Assembly: GCA_944386745.1 (NCBI GenBank)
Contig: CALXCG010000007.1
Span: forward strand, 1 to 48,400
Length of the DNA stretch: 48,400 nt
From: an uncultured Clostridia bacterium
GTDB lineage: Bacteria; Bacillota; Clostridia; TANB77; CAG-508
Direction: 5' to 3'
Shown: positions 33,474-42,848 of the stretch, piece after piece
Position numbering within the stretch: position 1 is the first letter of the stretch
Layout: each line of letters opens with the position of its first letter
The notes under the pieces: generated by a model
Databases searched by the model: none
What the model saw: the letters and a program-made list of their open reading frames with translations, nothing else
What the model was told of the DNA's origin: nothing
Program-made: the position numbers and the translations under genes

Positions 33474-34703
33474 TTAAGGCAAATAATTCATTGGGTTTAC
33501 TCTGCAACTGTATGTTCCTGGACTTGTTCTTACTTCAAAATGTAAATGTGGTCCTGTTGAGTTTCCTGTACTTCCAACATTCATTATTTGTTGTCCTTGG
33601 GATACTGATTGTCCTTCTGATACTCTTAGAGAACCCCTTTGTCCATGTGCATATAGTGTGTATAATCCATTATAATGTGCAATAATTACATATGTTCCAT
33701 AACTTGATGTTAAGTTTTGTGCTGTTACTACTATTCCATCTGCTACTGCATAAACTGGTTGTCCATTTATTCCTCCACTTCCAAAATCTACTGCACCATG
33801 ATATTGCCCACTAGAATAAGTTATACCTGTTGTTATTGTTCTATAACCACTTGGTACTGGATAAATAAACCCTGATGAACTTACTGCTCCTCCTCCTGTT
33901 GAAGTTCCTCCATTAGAAGGACTGTTACCTCCTGATGGTTTTTGTTGTTGTTGTTTTTTCAATTGTTCTTCTATTTCTTTTTGTTTTTTCAAAATTTGAG
34001 CATCTAATGATTTATTTGCTTCTGCTAACTCATCAATTTGTGCTTGAATAGTTTGCTCATCTTGAGTTAATTGAGAAACTTTTGCATTTTTCTCTGATTT
34101 TGTTTGCTCTAATTGTGTTGTTATACTTTGTTTTTCTGCTTTTGATGTATCTAATTCTCTTTTACTATTTTCTAAATCAGTTTTTGCTTTTTCAATTTCT
34201 TCTTTTTCTTTTTGCAAGCTATCCATTAGCTCTGTATCACTTGTTGCAAGTTCTGATATATAGAAATAATTAGATATAAAATCAACTATATTTTCAGATG
34301 ATAATAATACATCTAAATATGAAGTTTCTCCTTGCTCATATGCAACAACAAGTCTTGTGTCTAATAATTCTTTTTGCTCATCATATTGAGCTTGTGCTTC
34401 TTCTATTTTTTTCTCTGATTCTTCTATTTTAGTGTTTAATTCAGATATCTTTGTGGTTAATTCACTAATTTGATTTTCATAGTCTTCTATTTGTGTTGTA
34501 ATGTCTTCTACCTCAGAAATAGTTTGATTTTTTTCTGCTGTTATTTCTTCTTTTTTCTGTTTATTTTCTTCTATTTTGTCTTCATTTTCTTCTTGTTGAT
34601 TTTTTAAGTCGTTCACACTATCAGCTGCCATTGTTACTGGTATTTGTAGTAAAAGTATCGCTACTAAAAGTATTCCAAATGTTTTTAAAATTATTTTTTT
34701 CAT
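33474..34703 (-). CDS. M23 peptidase with coiled coil, EnvC/PcsB-like (copy 1)
   Basis: 409 residues. Signal peptide (1-27), a long coiled coil (about 30-240) rich in E, K and Q, a Ser/Gly/Thr-rich linker, then a LytM/M23 domain with the zinc ligands in YHGAVDFGS, YAHGQ and GPHLHFEVR. It is predicted to cut or regulate cutting of peptidoglycan cross-bridges. Related in domain order to the next gene, so a tandem duplication is likely. Coiled-coil proteins of this type are activated by FtsEX, whose genes lie just upstream. Confidence 0.9.
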   Translation of the reverse strand: MKKIILKTFGILLVAILLLQIPVTMAADSVNDLKNQQEENEDKIEENKQKKEEITAEKNQTISEVEDITTQIEDYENQISELTTKISELNTKIEESEKKIEEAQAQYDEQKELLDTRLVVAYEQGETSYLDVLLSSENIVDFISNYFYISELATSDTELMDSLQKEKEEIEKAKTDLENSKRELDTSKAEKQSITTQLEQTKSEKNAKVSQLTQDEQTIQAQIDELAEANKSLDAQILKKQKEIEEQLKKQQQQKPSGGNSPSNGGTSTGGGAVSSSGFIYPVPSGYRTITTGITYSSGQYHGAVDFGSGGINGQPVYAVADGIVVTAQNLTSSYGTYVIIAHYNGLYTLYAHGQRGSLRVSEGQSVSQGQQIMNVGSTGNSTGPHLHFEVRTSPGTYSCRVNPMNYLP

Positions 34704-34760
34704 AACATCTTCTCCTGTTTTTTTATTTTAATTTTTTCTAAGTTGTATTTCTTTTTGTGT

Positions 34761-36008
34761 TTAATTAGTCTGTGAATCCTCTTGTGTAGTATTTTGCGTA
34801 TCTAACTCTGGGTTTGATGGTACAACTCCATTTGTTATGTATGGCATAGGGTCTGTTACTTTTCCATTTATTCTTACTTCAAAATGAGCATGTGCACCTG
34901 TCGAATATCCTGTTGACCCTACTTTTAATACAACGGTTTCTCCTTTTTTTACAACGTCTCCTACATTTACCATTATTTCAGAGCCATGTGCATATAGTGT
35001 TTGGATTCCTCCACCATGATCTATAATTACCATGTTTCCATATGCTCCGTTGTATCCTGCTTTTACAACAATTCCGTCATTAGCAGCTACAAAACTTGCA
35101 CCCATTGGTGCTCCTATGTCAACACCTGTATGTAGTTTGTATACACCTGTTATAGGATGTGTTCTCATTCCATATTTTGATGTTATTCTTGTATATCCTG
35201 GTGTTGGCCAAGCAAATACTCCTCCTATATATTGTGTATCTAGTCCTTCCATTGCTAGTGCTAGTATTTCTGCGTTTACTTCTGCAAATTGTCTGTTATA
35301 TTCATCTATTTGTGATTGTATATTTTTTTCTTCATCTGATAGTTTTGCTATAAAGTTTTCTCTAACTGTTTTGGTGTTTTCTAAGATTCTAGCTGTTTTT
35401 GTTTGATTTGCTTTTATTGTTGCTAATTGTTCTTGATTATTACTTAATTTTTCTTTTTCTAGTTCAATTTCTTTTTTTCTAGATTGTATATCTGTTAATA
35501 ATTCGTTTTCGTATTTTGCAATTTCTGAAAGATAAGCATAATTTGATAGAAATTCTGCTAAGCTACTAGAGCTTAGAATTACATCTAAATAGCTTGTCTC
35601 TCCTTCTTCATACATTGCTACTAATCTTTTATCTAAAAGATTTTTTTGATTATTATATGTTTCTTCTTCTTTTTCTAATTTAGTTGATATTTCATCAATA
35701 GATGTTTGCAATTCATTTATTTGTGTATTTAATTCATCAAGCTCTGTTTGTGAGCTTTCTATTCTTTCATCTAGCTTTTGTACTTGTTGTAAATTTTCTG
35801 ATAAATCAGTTTGTACATCTTCTAGCTGTCCTGTTGCTTCATTTATTTGATTTTGTAATTCTTGTTGCTTAGTTTGTAAGTCTGTTGCTTGATTATTAGT
35901 GTTATTAGTGTCTTGTGTGTTTGTTGTATTTTCTTCTGCATATACATAAGAAAATATATTTAAACTACAAATCACAAAAGCTAAAACGATACATAAAATC
36001 TTACGCAT
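34761..36008 (-). CDS. M23 peptidase with coiled coil, EnvC/PcsB-like (copy 2)
   Basis: 415 residues with the same plan as copy 1: signal peptide (1-25), coiled coil (about 35-245) and M23 domain with RTHPITG, LHTGVDIGAP, LYAHGSE and GAHAHFEVRI. The shared segment (EEGETSYLDVILSS in this copy) is nearly identical in both coiled coils, supporting duplication. It is directly downstream of ftsX, 11 bases away, and is the best candidate for the FtsEX-controlled hydrolase. Confidence 0.92.
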   Translation of the reverse strand: MRKILCIVLAFVICSLNIFSYVYAEENTTNTQDTNNTNNQATDLQTKQQELQNQINEATGQLEDVQTDLSENLQQVQKLDERIESSQTELDELNTQINELQTSIDEISTKLEKEEETYNNQKNLLDKRLVAMYEEGETSYLDVILSSSSLAEFLSNYAYLSEIAKYENELLTDIQSRKKEIELEKEKLSNNQEQLATIKANQTKTARILENTKTVRENFIAKLSDEEKNIQSQIDEYNRQFAEVNAEILALAMEGLDTQYIGGVFAWPTPGYTRITSKYGMRTHPITGVYKLHTGVDIGAPMGASFVAANDGIVVKAGYNGAYGNMVIIDHGGGIQTLYAHGSEIMVNVGDVVKKGETVVLKVGSTGYSTGAHAHFEVRINGKVTDPMPYITNGVVPSNPELDTQNTTQEDSQTN

Positions 36009-36019
36009 AGTTTTCTCCT

Positions 36020-36922
36020 TTACACTTTTAAATATTTTCTCATAGAAATTACACTTCCTACTGCTCCTATACCTATTCCTAATAACATATATACAAGTAT
36101 TATTGAATTAAACATGTCTGAGAATGTTACCAAACTCATATTGATTAATTGCATAAATTCTGAATTCATTAGGCTATCAGCTATGAAGTTATATGCTAGT
36201 CCTACAATTACAATTGATATTATGCTTGCAAATATTCCTATTATCATACCTTCAACTATAAATGGCCATCTAATAAATCCATTTGTTGCTCCAACATATT
36301 TCATAATAGAAATTTCTTTTCTTCTTGCATGAACTGTTAGTTTTATTGTGTTTGCAATAATAAATACTGATATGATTATTAGTAATACTAAAATTACTCC
36401 TGTTACAATTTTTATTCCATTTGCTAAATTAATTAATGTATCTACTGTTTGGTCTCTACTTTCAATATTTTTGATATGGTCAAAAGTTAGAATTTGGTCT
36501 TGCACTTCTTTGCTTAATGTTAAGTCAGATAAAGTAACAACATATGATGCTGGGAATATGTTATGTTCTTCATCATATCCTTCTAATGCTTCTGGATTGT
36601 CTTTAAATCTTTCTCTCATTATTTCTAATGCATCTTCTTTTGAAACATATTCTACAGTACTTACTCCATTTATCTGTCTTATCTTATCTCCTATTTCATC
36701 TATCTGTTCTTGTGTTGTGTCATTATTTATAAATACTTGTATCCCTTGTGCAGACTCTACTTGTGATACAAAATGATTAATATTTTCTCCTAATATTAAG
36801 AAAATTCCAAATATAATCATTGTTGCACACATTATCATAAGAGAAGCTCCAGTAGATTTTTTGTTTTTAAATACATTACTAAATCCTTCTCCAATTAAAT
36901 ATCCAAATATATTATATTTCAC
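36020..36922 (-). CDS. ftsX: Cell-division ABC permease-like protein FtsX
   Basis: About 300 residues. N-terminal cytoplasmic part (KYNIFGYLIGEGFSNVFKNKK), TM1 (about 30-50), an extracytoplasmic domain (about 55-160), then three TMs with the FtsX core. I choose the GTG at 36922, 8 bases after AGGTGG and matching the usual FtsX N-terminus; the ATG at 36928 would be too close to the ribosome site. The start overlaps the end of ftsE. FtsX passes the ATPase cycle of FtsE to periplasmic or outer wall hydrolase activators. Confidence 0.9.
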   Translation of the reverse strand: MKYNIFGYLIGEGFSNVFKNKKSTGASLMIMCATMIIFGIFLILGENINHFVSQVESAQGIQVFINNDTTQEQIDEIGDKIRQINGVSTVEYVSKEDALEIMRERFKDNPEALEGYDEEHNIFPASYVVTLSDLTLSKEVQDQILTFDHIKNIESRDQTVDTLINLANGIKIVTGVILVLLIIISVFIIANTIKLTVHARRKEISIMKYVGATNGFIRWPFIVEGMIIGIFASIISIVIVGLAYNFIADSLMNSEFMQLINMSLVTFSDMFNSIILVYMLLGIGIGAVGSVISMRKYLKV

Positions 36923-37598
36923 AATCATACCCACCTTTTTTATCATCTCTTATTATTTCGCCTTTACGTATATGGATAACTCTCTTTTTCATCTTGTCAA
37001 CTATGTCTTTAGCATGTGTTGCTACAACTACTGTTGTTCCTCTCATATTGATATCATTCAATAGATTCATGATATCCCATGCTGTATCTGGATCAAGGTT
37101 TCCTGTTGGCTCATCTGCAATTAACATAGATGGATTATTTACTAATGCTCTTGCTAAAGCTACCCTTTGTTGCTCTCCTCCTGATAATTCATGAGGGTAC
37201 ATTTTTGCTTTTCCACTTAGTCCTACTAATGAAAGTACCATTGGGACTTGTCTTCTTATGTGTCTTGGTGTTGCTCTTACTATGTACATTGCATATGCTA
37301 CATTATCATATACTGTTTTGTCTTGTAAAAGTCTGAAATCTTGGAATACAACTCCCATACTTCTTCTTAAATATGGTATACGGTTTGGTTTTAAAAATGT
37401 TGTGTCTTTTCCATTTATTATTATTCTTCCTGATGTTGGTTCTTCTTCTTTTAGTATTAATTTTATTAGTGTTGATTTTCCACTTCCTGATGATCCTACT
37501 AAAAATGCAAATTCTCCTTTATCTATAACAAAGTTTGCTCCTTTTATTGCTTTTGTTCCTGTGTCATAAGTCTTTGTTACATTTCTAAATTCTATCAT
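36912..37598 (-). CDS. ftsE: Cell-division ATP-binding protein FtsE
   Basis: 228 residues. Walker A VGSSGSGKST, signature LSGGEQQR, Walker B MLIADEPTGNLD. First gene of the ftsE-ftsX-M23-M23-ctpA run and preceded by a good promoter. It energises FtsX to control peptidoglycan hydrolysis at division. Confidence 0.95.
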   Translation of the reverse strand: MIEFRNVTKTYDTGTKAIKGANFVIDKGEFAFLVGSSGSGKSTLIKLILKEEEPTSGRIIINGKDTTFLKPNRIPYLRRSMGVVFQDFRLLQDKTVYDNVAYAMYIVRATPRHIRRQVPMVLSLVGLSGKAKMYPHELSGGEQQRVALARALVNNPSMLIADEPTGNLDPDTAWDIMNLLNDINMRGTTVVVATHAKDIVDKMKKRVIHIRKGEIIRDDKKGGYDCEI

Positions 37599-37706
37599 TT
37601 TGTAACTCTCTCCTATCTTATATAAATAGCTTGTTTTTGCTTATGTTCTAACCTTTTTAGATGTTTTTATTTTTTCTTTTTTCAGCATAATTTTCTATTC
37701 TATCTT

Positions 37707-37735
37707 ATAATACCAATAAAGTTTGTTTTTTGCAA
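37707..37735 (-). promoter_or_regulatory. ftsEX operon promoter
   Basis: Minus strand: TTGCAA (37735-37730), 17-base spacer, TATTAT (37712-37707). The leader is about 100 bases long and U-rich. Confidence 0.78.
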
Positions 37736-37744
37736 TACTTTTTT

Positions 37745-37789
37745 GGCAAAAAAATGATAGAAAATGTTGGTTTTTTTACATTTTCTATC
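37745..37789 (-). terminator. Terminator after the transketolase genes
   Basis: Minus strand GATAGAAAATGT and ACATTTTCTATC form a perfect 12-bp stem with a 10-base loop, followed by ATTTTTTTG. Confidence 0.93.
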
Positions 37790-37821
37790 GTTTATCTCTT
37801 TTTTTCTCTCTTTTTGAAATT

Positions 37822-38736
37822 TTACAAAAAATTCACAATTATATTTTCAGCTACTATGCCATAGTGTTTCATTAACTCTTCTGCTTTTCCTGACCTTCCA
37901 AAAGTATCCTTAATTCCTAGCCTTATTAATTTTGTTGGATATTCTTCTGTTAATACTTCTGAAATTGCAGAGCCTAGTCCTCCAATAATATTATGGTCCT
38001 CAATTGAAACTAGTTTTTTAGTTTCCTTTGCACATTTAATAATTATCTCTTTATCTATCGGTTTTATTGAAAACATATCAACAACTCTAACATTTATTCC
38101 TTTTTCTTGTAATAATTTTTGAGCTTTTAGAGCTTCTTGAACAGTAACCCCTGTTGCAAAAATTGTTCCGTCTGTTCCGTCACCATGTTGCACAGCTTTT
38201 CCGATTTCAAATTTTTGATTTTCATCATAAATTTCTTCTGTTGCAAGTCTTGCTAATCTCACATATACTGGACCATTTATTTTACTTATTTCTTTGATTG
38301 TCCATTTAGTTTGGGCATCATCTGATGGAGACAAAACTGTCATATTTGGTATAGTTCTCATTAAAGATAAATCTTCAATCATTTGATGTGTTGCTCCATC
38401 TTCTCCTACTGTGATTCCTGCATGTGTTGCGCAAATCTTTACATTTAGATTTGGATAACAAATGCTATTCCTTATTTGCTCATAACTTCTTCCTGCTGCA
38501 AACATAGCAAAAGTACTTACATATGGAATTTTCCCACAAGTTGCAAGTCCAGCAGCAGTTCCCATCATATCTGCTTCTGCAATACCAATATCAAAAAATC
38601 TATCTGGAAATTCTTTTGCAAATAGTTCTGTTTTTGTAGCTCCTGCTAAATCAGCATCAAGAACTACTACATCTTTATTTTCTTTTCCTAACTCTAGCAA
38701 AGCCTCTCCATAACTTTGTCTTGTTGCTTTTTTCAT
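37822..38736 (-). CDS. Transketolase C-terminal subunit
   Basis: 304 residues. Pyrimidine-binding domain with DADLAGATKTELFAKEFPDRF and the catalytic-Glu segment FDIGIAEADMMGTAAGLA, then the transketolase C-terminal domain (VVDMFSIKPIDKEII). Together with the preceding subunit it forms one transketolase moving two-carbon units between sugar phosphates. Split genes of this kind are common in Clostridia. A palindromic repeat (R2) separates the two subunit genes. Confidence 0.93.
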   Translation of the reverse strand: MKKATRQSYGEALLELGKENKDVVVLDADLAGATKTELFAKEFPDRFFDIGIAEADMMGTAAGLATCGKIPYVSTFAMFAAGRSYEQIRNSICYPNLNVKICATHAGITVGEDGATHQMIEDLSLMRTIPNMTVLSPSDDAQTKWTIKEISKINGPVYVRLARLATEEIYDENQKFEIGKAVQHGDGTDGTIFATGVTVQEALKAQKLLQEKGINVRVVDMFSIKPIDKEIIIKCAKETKKLVSIEDHNIIGGLGSAISEVLTEEYPTKLIRLGIKDTFGRSGKAEELMKHYGIVAENIIVNFL

Positions 38737-38767
38737 AAATATTATTCTCCTTTCTTCGCTTGAGTTT

Positions 38768-38825
38768 AAGGTCCGTCCCCTAATCCCTAAAATCAGGGAT
38801 TTTTAGGACCGTCCCCTAAATCCCT
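38768..38825. repeat. Palindromic GGACCGTCCC repeat R2
   Basis: Plus strand: AAGGTCCGTCCCC, then TAATCCCTAAAATCAGGGAT, then TTTTAGGACCGTCCCCTAAA and TCCCT. The segment CCGTCCC-TAA(A)TCCCT occurs twice in direct orientation around an inverted AGGGATTTTTAGGA. It overlaps the end of the upstream transketolase gene and supplies its TAG stop. Confidence 0.87.
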
Positions 38826-39634
38826 TTTTCTAATTCTGTGATTGCTTCTTTGTACTGTTCTTCGTTTGGTGCTTTTCCATGCCATCCAACTTGATTTTCC
38901 ATATAGCTTATTCCTTTTCCTTTTATTGTTTTTGCAATTATACATGTTGGTTTGTCTTTTATATTTTTTGCTACTTCAAATGCTTTTATTATTTCTTCAA
39001 TGTCATGCCCGTCTATTTTTATTATTTCGAATCCAAAACTTCTGAATTTCTCGTCTATTGGATATGGACTCATTACTTCTTCTACTGTACCGTCTATTTG
39101 TAAATTGTTATTGTCTACTATTACACATAAATTATCTAATTTGTATTTACTAGATGTCATTGCTGCTTCCCATATTTGTCCTTCTTCTATTTCTCCGTCT
39201 CCTAAGATACAATATACTCTATAATCTTTTTCATCTATTTTCCCGGCTATAGCCATTCCATTTGCTGCTGACAGTCCTTGTCCTAACGAACCTGTTGTCA
39301 TATCTACTCCAGGTACTTTATTTCTATCAGGATGCCCTTGTAAATAACTGTCTATTTTTCTAAATGTTTTTAAATCTTTCACTGGGAAATATCCTCTATT
39401 TGCAAGGCAACTATATAATGCTGGTGAACAATGTCCTTTTGATAGTACTAGTCTATCTCTATCTTCCCAGTTTGGCTTTTCTGGTTTTATATTCATTTCA
39501 TGAAAATATAATACTGTTAAAATATCTGCTATTGATAAAGATCCTCCTGGATGACCTGACCCAGCATGATATACTGCTTCTATGATACCTTTTCTTATTT
39601 CAACTGTCTTTTTTGTTAATTCTTTAATATTCAT
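38816..39634 (-). CDS. Transketolase N-terminal subunit
   Basis: 272 residues from the ATG at 39634, fixed by AGGAGG 8 bases upstream; an in-frame extension is possible but overlaps that site. Thiamine-diphosphate domain: GHPGGSLSIADILTVLYF, then the cofactor motif GDGEIEEGQIWEA ending in VDNNNLQIDG. Pairs with the downstream C-terminal subunit. Its final residues (KGI) and stop lie in repeat R2. Confidence 0.93.
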   Translation of the reverse strand: MNIKELTKKTVEIRKGIIEAVYHAGSGHPGGSLSIADILTVLYFHEMNIKPEKPNWEDRDRLVLSKGHCSPALYSCLANRGYFPVKDLKTFRKIDSYLQGHPDRNKVPGVDMTTGSLGQGLSAANGMAIAGKIDEKDYRVYCILGDGEIEEGQIWEAAMTSSKYKLDNLCVIVDNNNLQIDGTVEEVMSPYPIDEKFRSFGFEIIKIDGHDIEEIIKAFEVAKNIKDKPTCIIAKTIKGKGISYMENQVGWHGKAPNEEQYKEAITELEKGI

Positions 39635-39702
39635 CCTTTCTTCCTCCTGTATTGCATTTTCATACAATTTATTCCATCTTTCACATTAAAATTTTCTTCT
39701 CT

Positions 39703-39758
39703 AGGTCCGTCCCTAAATCCCTGTTTTTAGGGATTTTTAGGACCGTCCCCAAATCCCT
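39703..39758. repeat. Palindromic GGACCGTCCC repeat R3
   Basis: Same design as R2 and R4: AGGTCCGTCCC, AAATCCCTGTTTTTAGGGATT, then TTAGGACCGTCCCC and AAATCCCT. Its outer edge touches the TAG stop codon of the P-type ATPase, so the gene ends exactly at the element. Confidence 0.87.
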
Positions 39759-42483
39759 ATTCATCTTTAGCTGTGTTAATTTTAAATAACTTAAATAATT
39801 CAACTATTACTAATGGTGCTATAATTAATCCAATTAATTCAATAATATTTTCCGTTGGCAATATTGGTATACTGAAGATGTTTCTTAATGCTGGTATAAA
39901 TAATATTACTAACATTAAAGCTGCGGAAGCAAGTGTTGCCCATATTAGTTTACTATTTCCTTTTATTCCTGTTTTAAATACTGATACTTTATTATTTCTT
40001 ACATTAAATACATGTACTAATTCTGATAGTGCAAGTGTTACAAATGCCATTGTTTGTCCTACTTCTATTTTTGATTCGTCTAATGTTAATCCATCAATTG
40101 CTTCTGTAGTTGTTGCAAGTCCAATCATAAATGCTCCAAGTGTTAATAATCCTATCATTATTCCTTGATAGATTACTCTCCATGTCATTCCTTTTGTGAA
40201 TACTCCTTTTCCTGGCTTATTTGGTTTTCTATTCATTATGTCTTTATTTGCTGGATCAAATGCTAATGCTAATGCAGGTAAAGAGTCTGTTACTAAGTTT
40301 ATCCACAATATGTGTATTGGTAATAAAATTTCTAAATGTGCTATATCTGTTATTCCAAACCAATTTGCAAATAACGGTGTACATAGTGTTGCTAAAAATA
40401 GTACTACTATTTCTCCAACATTACTTGATAATAAGAATTGAATTACTTTTAAAATATTATCATATATACGTCTACCTTCTTCTACTGCTGATACTATTGT
40501 TGCAAAGTTATCATCTGTTAATATTACATCTGCAGCTTCTTTTGCAACATCTGTTCCTACAATTCCCATTGCACATCCTATATCTGATGTTTTTAATGCT
40601 GGGCTATCATTTACTCCGTCACCTGTCATAGCAACTATTTCACCATTTTTTTGCCATGCTTTTACTATTCTTACTTTATGTTCTGGTGAAACTCTAGCAT
40701 ATACTGAATAATGTCTTACATTTTTCTCTAAATCTTCATCTGACATTTTTTCTAATTCTGTACCTGTTATTGCTTCATCTTCATTTTCTAATATTCCTAA
40801 TTTTTTAGCTATTGCTGTTGCTGTAATTTTATGGTCTCCAGTTATCATTACTGTTTTGATTCCTGCTGTTTTACATTTTTCTACTGCCTTTTTAGCTTCT
40901 TCTCTTGGAGGATCAATCATTCCCACCATTCCGATAAATGTTAAATCATTTTCTATTTTTTCCATCTCTTCTTTTGATGGTTCATGGTCAATTTCTTTAT
41001 ATGCTCCAGCAAGGACTCTTAAAGCTTCTTTTGCCATACTTTCATTGTTTTCTCTTATTATTTTTGTATAATTTTCCAAGTCTTGTTTTATTTCTCCATT
41101 TAGTAGATAACTATTACATCTATTTAATAATTCATCTACTCCACCTTTTGTAAATACAACATATTTTCCATTTACTTTATTTACAGTTGTCATTAATTTT
41201 CTATCTGAATCAAATGGTATTTCCTCTACACGTGGCATTTGATCATATATACTTGGATCAAAATCTAATCTAAATGCCATATCTACTAAAGCTGTTTCTG
41301 TTGGATCTCCTGTTAGTGTTCCATCTTTTGAAATTTTAGTATCATTACAGAACATATTTACATATACTAATTTCTTGATGTCTTCAGTAATATTATTTTT
41401 ATATTCTTCTAAATCTTTTGTTTCTGAATTTATAAAGATTTTTTCTACTGTCATCTTGTTTTGTGTTAATGTTCCTGTTTTATCTGAACAAATTACTGTT
41501 GCACTTCCTAAAGTTTCAACTGCTGGAAGTCTTTTTACAATTGCATTTCTTTTAACCATTTTTTGAACACCAATTGCAAGTACTATTGTAGATACTGCAA
41601 CTAGTCCTTCTGGTATTGCTGCAACTGCAAGTGATACGGCTGTCATAAACATATGGATTGGTTCTTTTCCTTGTATTAAACCAACTATAAATATAAACAC
41701 ACAAATTACCAATGCTGCAATTCCTAGTGTTTTTCCTAATTTATTTAATTTATCTTGAAGAGGTGTAGTTTGTTCATCTGCTTGATTAATCATACCAGCT
41801 ATTTTTCCAACTTCTGTTGTCATTCCTGTTTCAACTACTATTCCTTTTCCTCTACCATATGTCACTAAACTTGATGAAAATAACATGTTTAGTCTATCAC
41901 CTAAACTCGTTTCTTCATCTTCTATTTTTTCTGTTGTTTTTTCAACTGGTACTGATTCTCCTGTTAATGATGATTCTTGTGATTTTAAATTTACTGCTTC
42001 AATTATCCTTAAATCTGCTGGAATATAGTCACCTGTATCTAATACTACTATATCTCCTGGTACTAATTCTTTTGCTGGAATTACTGTTACTTCTCCATTT
42101 CTAATTACTTTTGATGCATGGTCTGTTAATTTTTGAAGTGCCTCTAATGATTTCTCTGCTTTTGATTCTTGAGTTACTCCTATAATTGCATTTACTACAA
42201 CAACAATTAATATTATTATTGTATCTGTTATTCCTTCTCCTTCTGCAACTCCAACTACTCCAGATACTATTGCTGCAATAATTAATACAATTATTGAGAA
42301 ATCTTTAAATTGGTCTAAAAATTTTTGAAATAAACTTTTTTTCTTTTTAGATTTCAATTCGTTTAGCCCATATTTTTCTCTTCTTTTTGCAACTTCTTCA
42401 TTTGCTAGGCCTTTTTCTAGACTTGTTTGTAGTTCTTTTTCTACTTCTTCTACATCCTTTTGAAACCAATTGCTTTTTTGCAA
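39757..42483 (-). CDS. P-type cation ATPase (P2-type), probable Mn2+/Ca2+ exporter
   Basis: 908 residues with the N-terminal cation ATPase domain, actuator motif TGESVPVEK, PEGLVAVS in TM4, phosphorylation site SDKTGTLTQNK, the MTGDGVNDSPALK hinge, and about ten TMs in total. By sequence it would be called Ca2+-transporting, but it follows a yybP-ykoY riboswitch, which in other Firmicutes (for example YoaB of Lactococcus) marks Mn2+-efflux ATPases. I therefore infer manganese export. Start is TTG with AAGGAG 10 bases upstream; the in-frame upstream codon is a stop, so no longer start exists. Confidence 0.9.
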   Translation of the reverse strand: MQKSNWFQKDVEEVEKELQTSLEKGLANEEVAKRREKYGLNELKSKKKKSLFQKFLDQFKDFSIIVLIIAAIVSGVVGVAEGEGITDTIIILIVVVVNAIIGVTQESKAEKSLEALQKLTDHASKVIRNGEVTVIPAKELVPGDIVVLDTGDYIPADLRIIEAVNLKSQESSLTGESVPVEKTTEKIEDEETSLGDRLNMLFSSSLVTYGRGKGIVVETGMTTEVGKIAGMINQADEQTTPLQDKLNKLGKTLGIAALVICVFIFIVGLIQGKEPIHMFMTAVSLAVAAIPEGLVAVSTIVLAIGVQKMVKRNAIVKRLPAVETLGSATVICSDKTGTLTQNKMTVEKIFINSETKDLEEYKNNITEDIKKLVYVNMFCNDTKISKDGTLTGDPTETALVDMAFRLDFDPSIYDQMPRVEEIPFDSDRKLMTTVNKVNGKYVVFTKGGVDELLNRCNSYLLNGEIKQDLENYTKIIRENNESMAKEALRVLAGAYKEIDHEPSKEEMEKIENDLTFIGMVGMIDPPREEAKKAVEKCKTAGIKTVMITGDHKITATAIAKKLGILENEDEAITGTELEKMSDEDLEKNVRHYSVYARVSPEHKVRIVKAWQKNGEIVAMTGDGVNDSPALKTSDIGCAMGIVGTDVAKEAADVILTDDNFATIVSAVEEGRRIYDNILKVIQFLLSSNVGEIVVLFLATLCTPLFANWFGITDIAHLEILLPIHILWINLVTDSLPALALAFDPANKDIMNRKPNKPGKGVFTKGMTWRVIYQGIMIGLLTLGAFMIGLATTTEAIDGLTLDESKIEVGQTMAFVTLALSELVHVFNVRNNKVSVFKTGIKGNSKLIWATLASAALMLVILFIPALRNIFSIPILPTENIIELIGLIIAPLVIVELFKLFKINTAKDE

Positions 42484-42596
42484 TTTTCATCAACTCCTTA
42501 TTTATATATTGTATATTTTAAACAATTTTGCAAATAATATTATTGTATCTTTGTTTTTCTTCATTTTTTAATTTTTTCCTATACTACGGAAAATAT

Positions 42597-42654
42597 AAAA
42601 GAGACTTTTAAAAGGTTATACAAATTTTGATTTGTGTTTCCTTTTAAAAGTCTC
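42597..42654 (-). terminator. Riboswitch terminator before the P-type ATPase
   Basis: Minus strand GAGACTTTTAAAAGG (42654-42640) and CCTTTTAAAAGTCTC (42615-42601) form a perfect 15-bp stem, with an inner ACAAAT/ATTTGT stem, followed by TTTTATATTTT. Its 5' arm contains the 3' strand of aptamer helix P1, so ligand-stabilised P1 would prevent the terminator. Confidence 0.93.
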
Positions 42655-42739
42655 GCTTACTATTTATTTTAGTTTACTAACCAGATACTTTTTGAATATC
42701 GCGTCTGTTGATTAGTAATTTTAAGCTACTCCCTTTTAA
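42644..42739 (-). promoter_or_regulatory. yybP-ykoY (manganese) riboswitch aptamer
   Basis: Minus strand: the P1 strands TTAAAAG (42739-42733) and CTTTTAA (42650-42644) pair perfectly. Just inside are the two conserved loops, GGGAGTAGC after the 5' strand and AAGCGAGACTT at the 3' side (consensus AGCAAGACCTT). A TTACTAA/TTAGTAA helix and a CAGA...TCTG arm lie between. This matches the Mn2+-sensing family. The 3' P1 strand is shared with the terminator, so Mn2+ binding should switch expression on. Confidence 0.85.
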
Positions 42740-42757
42740 TTCTATTTATACTATATT

Positions 42758-42832
42758 TGGTGACCCGTACGGGAATCGAACCCATGATTCCACCTTGAGA
42801 GGGTGGCGTCTTAACCGCTTGACCAACGGGCC
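42758..42832 (-). tRNA. tRNA-Glu(CTC)
   Basis: 75 nt including encoded CCA. Acceptor GGCCCGT pairs with ACGGGTC (one G-U), anticodon stem CCACC/GGTGG encloses CTCTCAA giving anticodon CTC (reads GAG), T-arm GGGTTCGATTCCC. It has a good promoter upstream but no terminator directly after it; the Mn2+ riboswitch begins 18 bases downstream. Confidence 0.96.
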
Positions 42833-42848
42833 TTATTAATACTTAATA

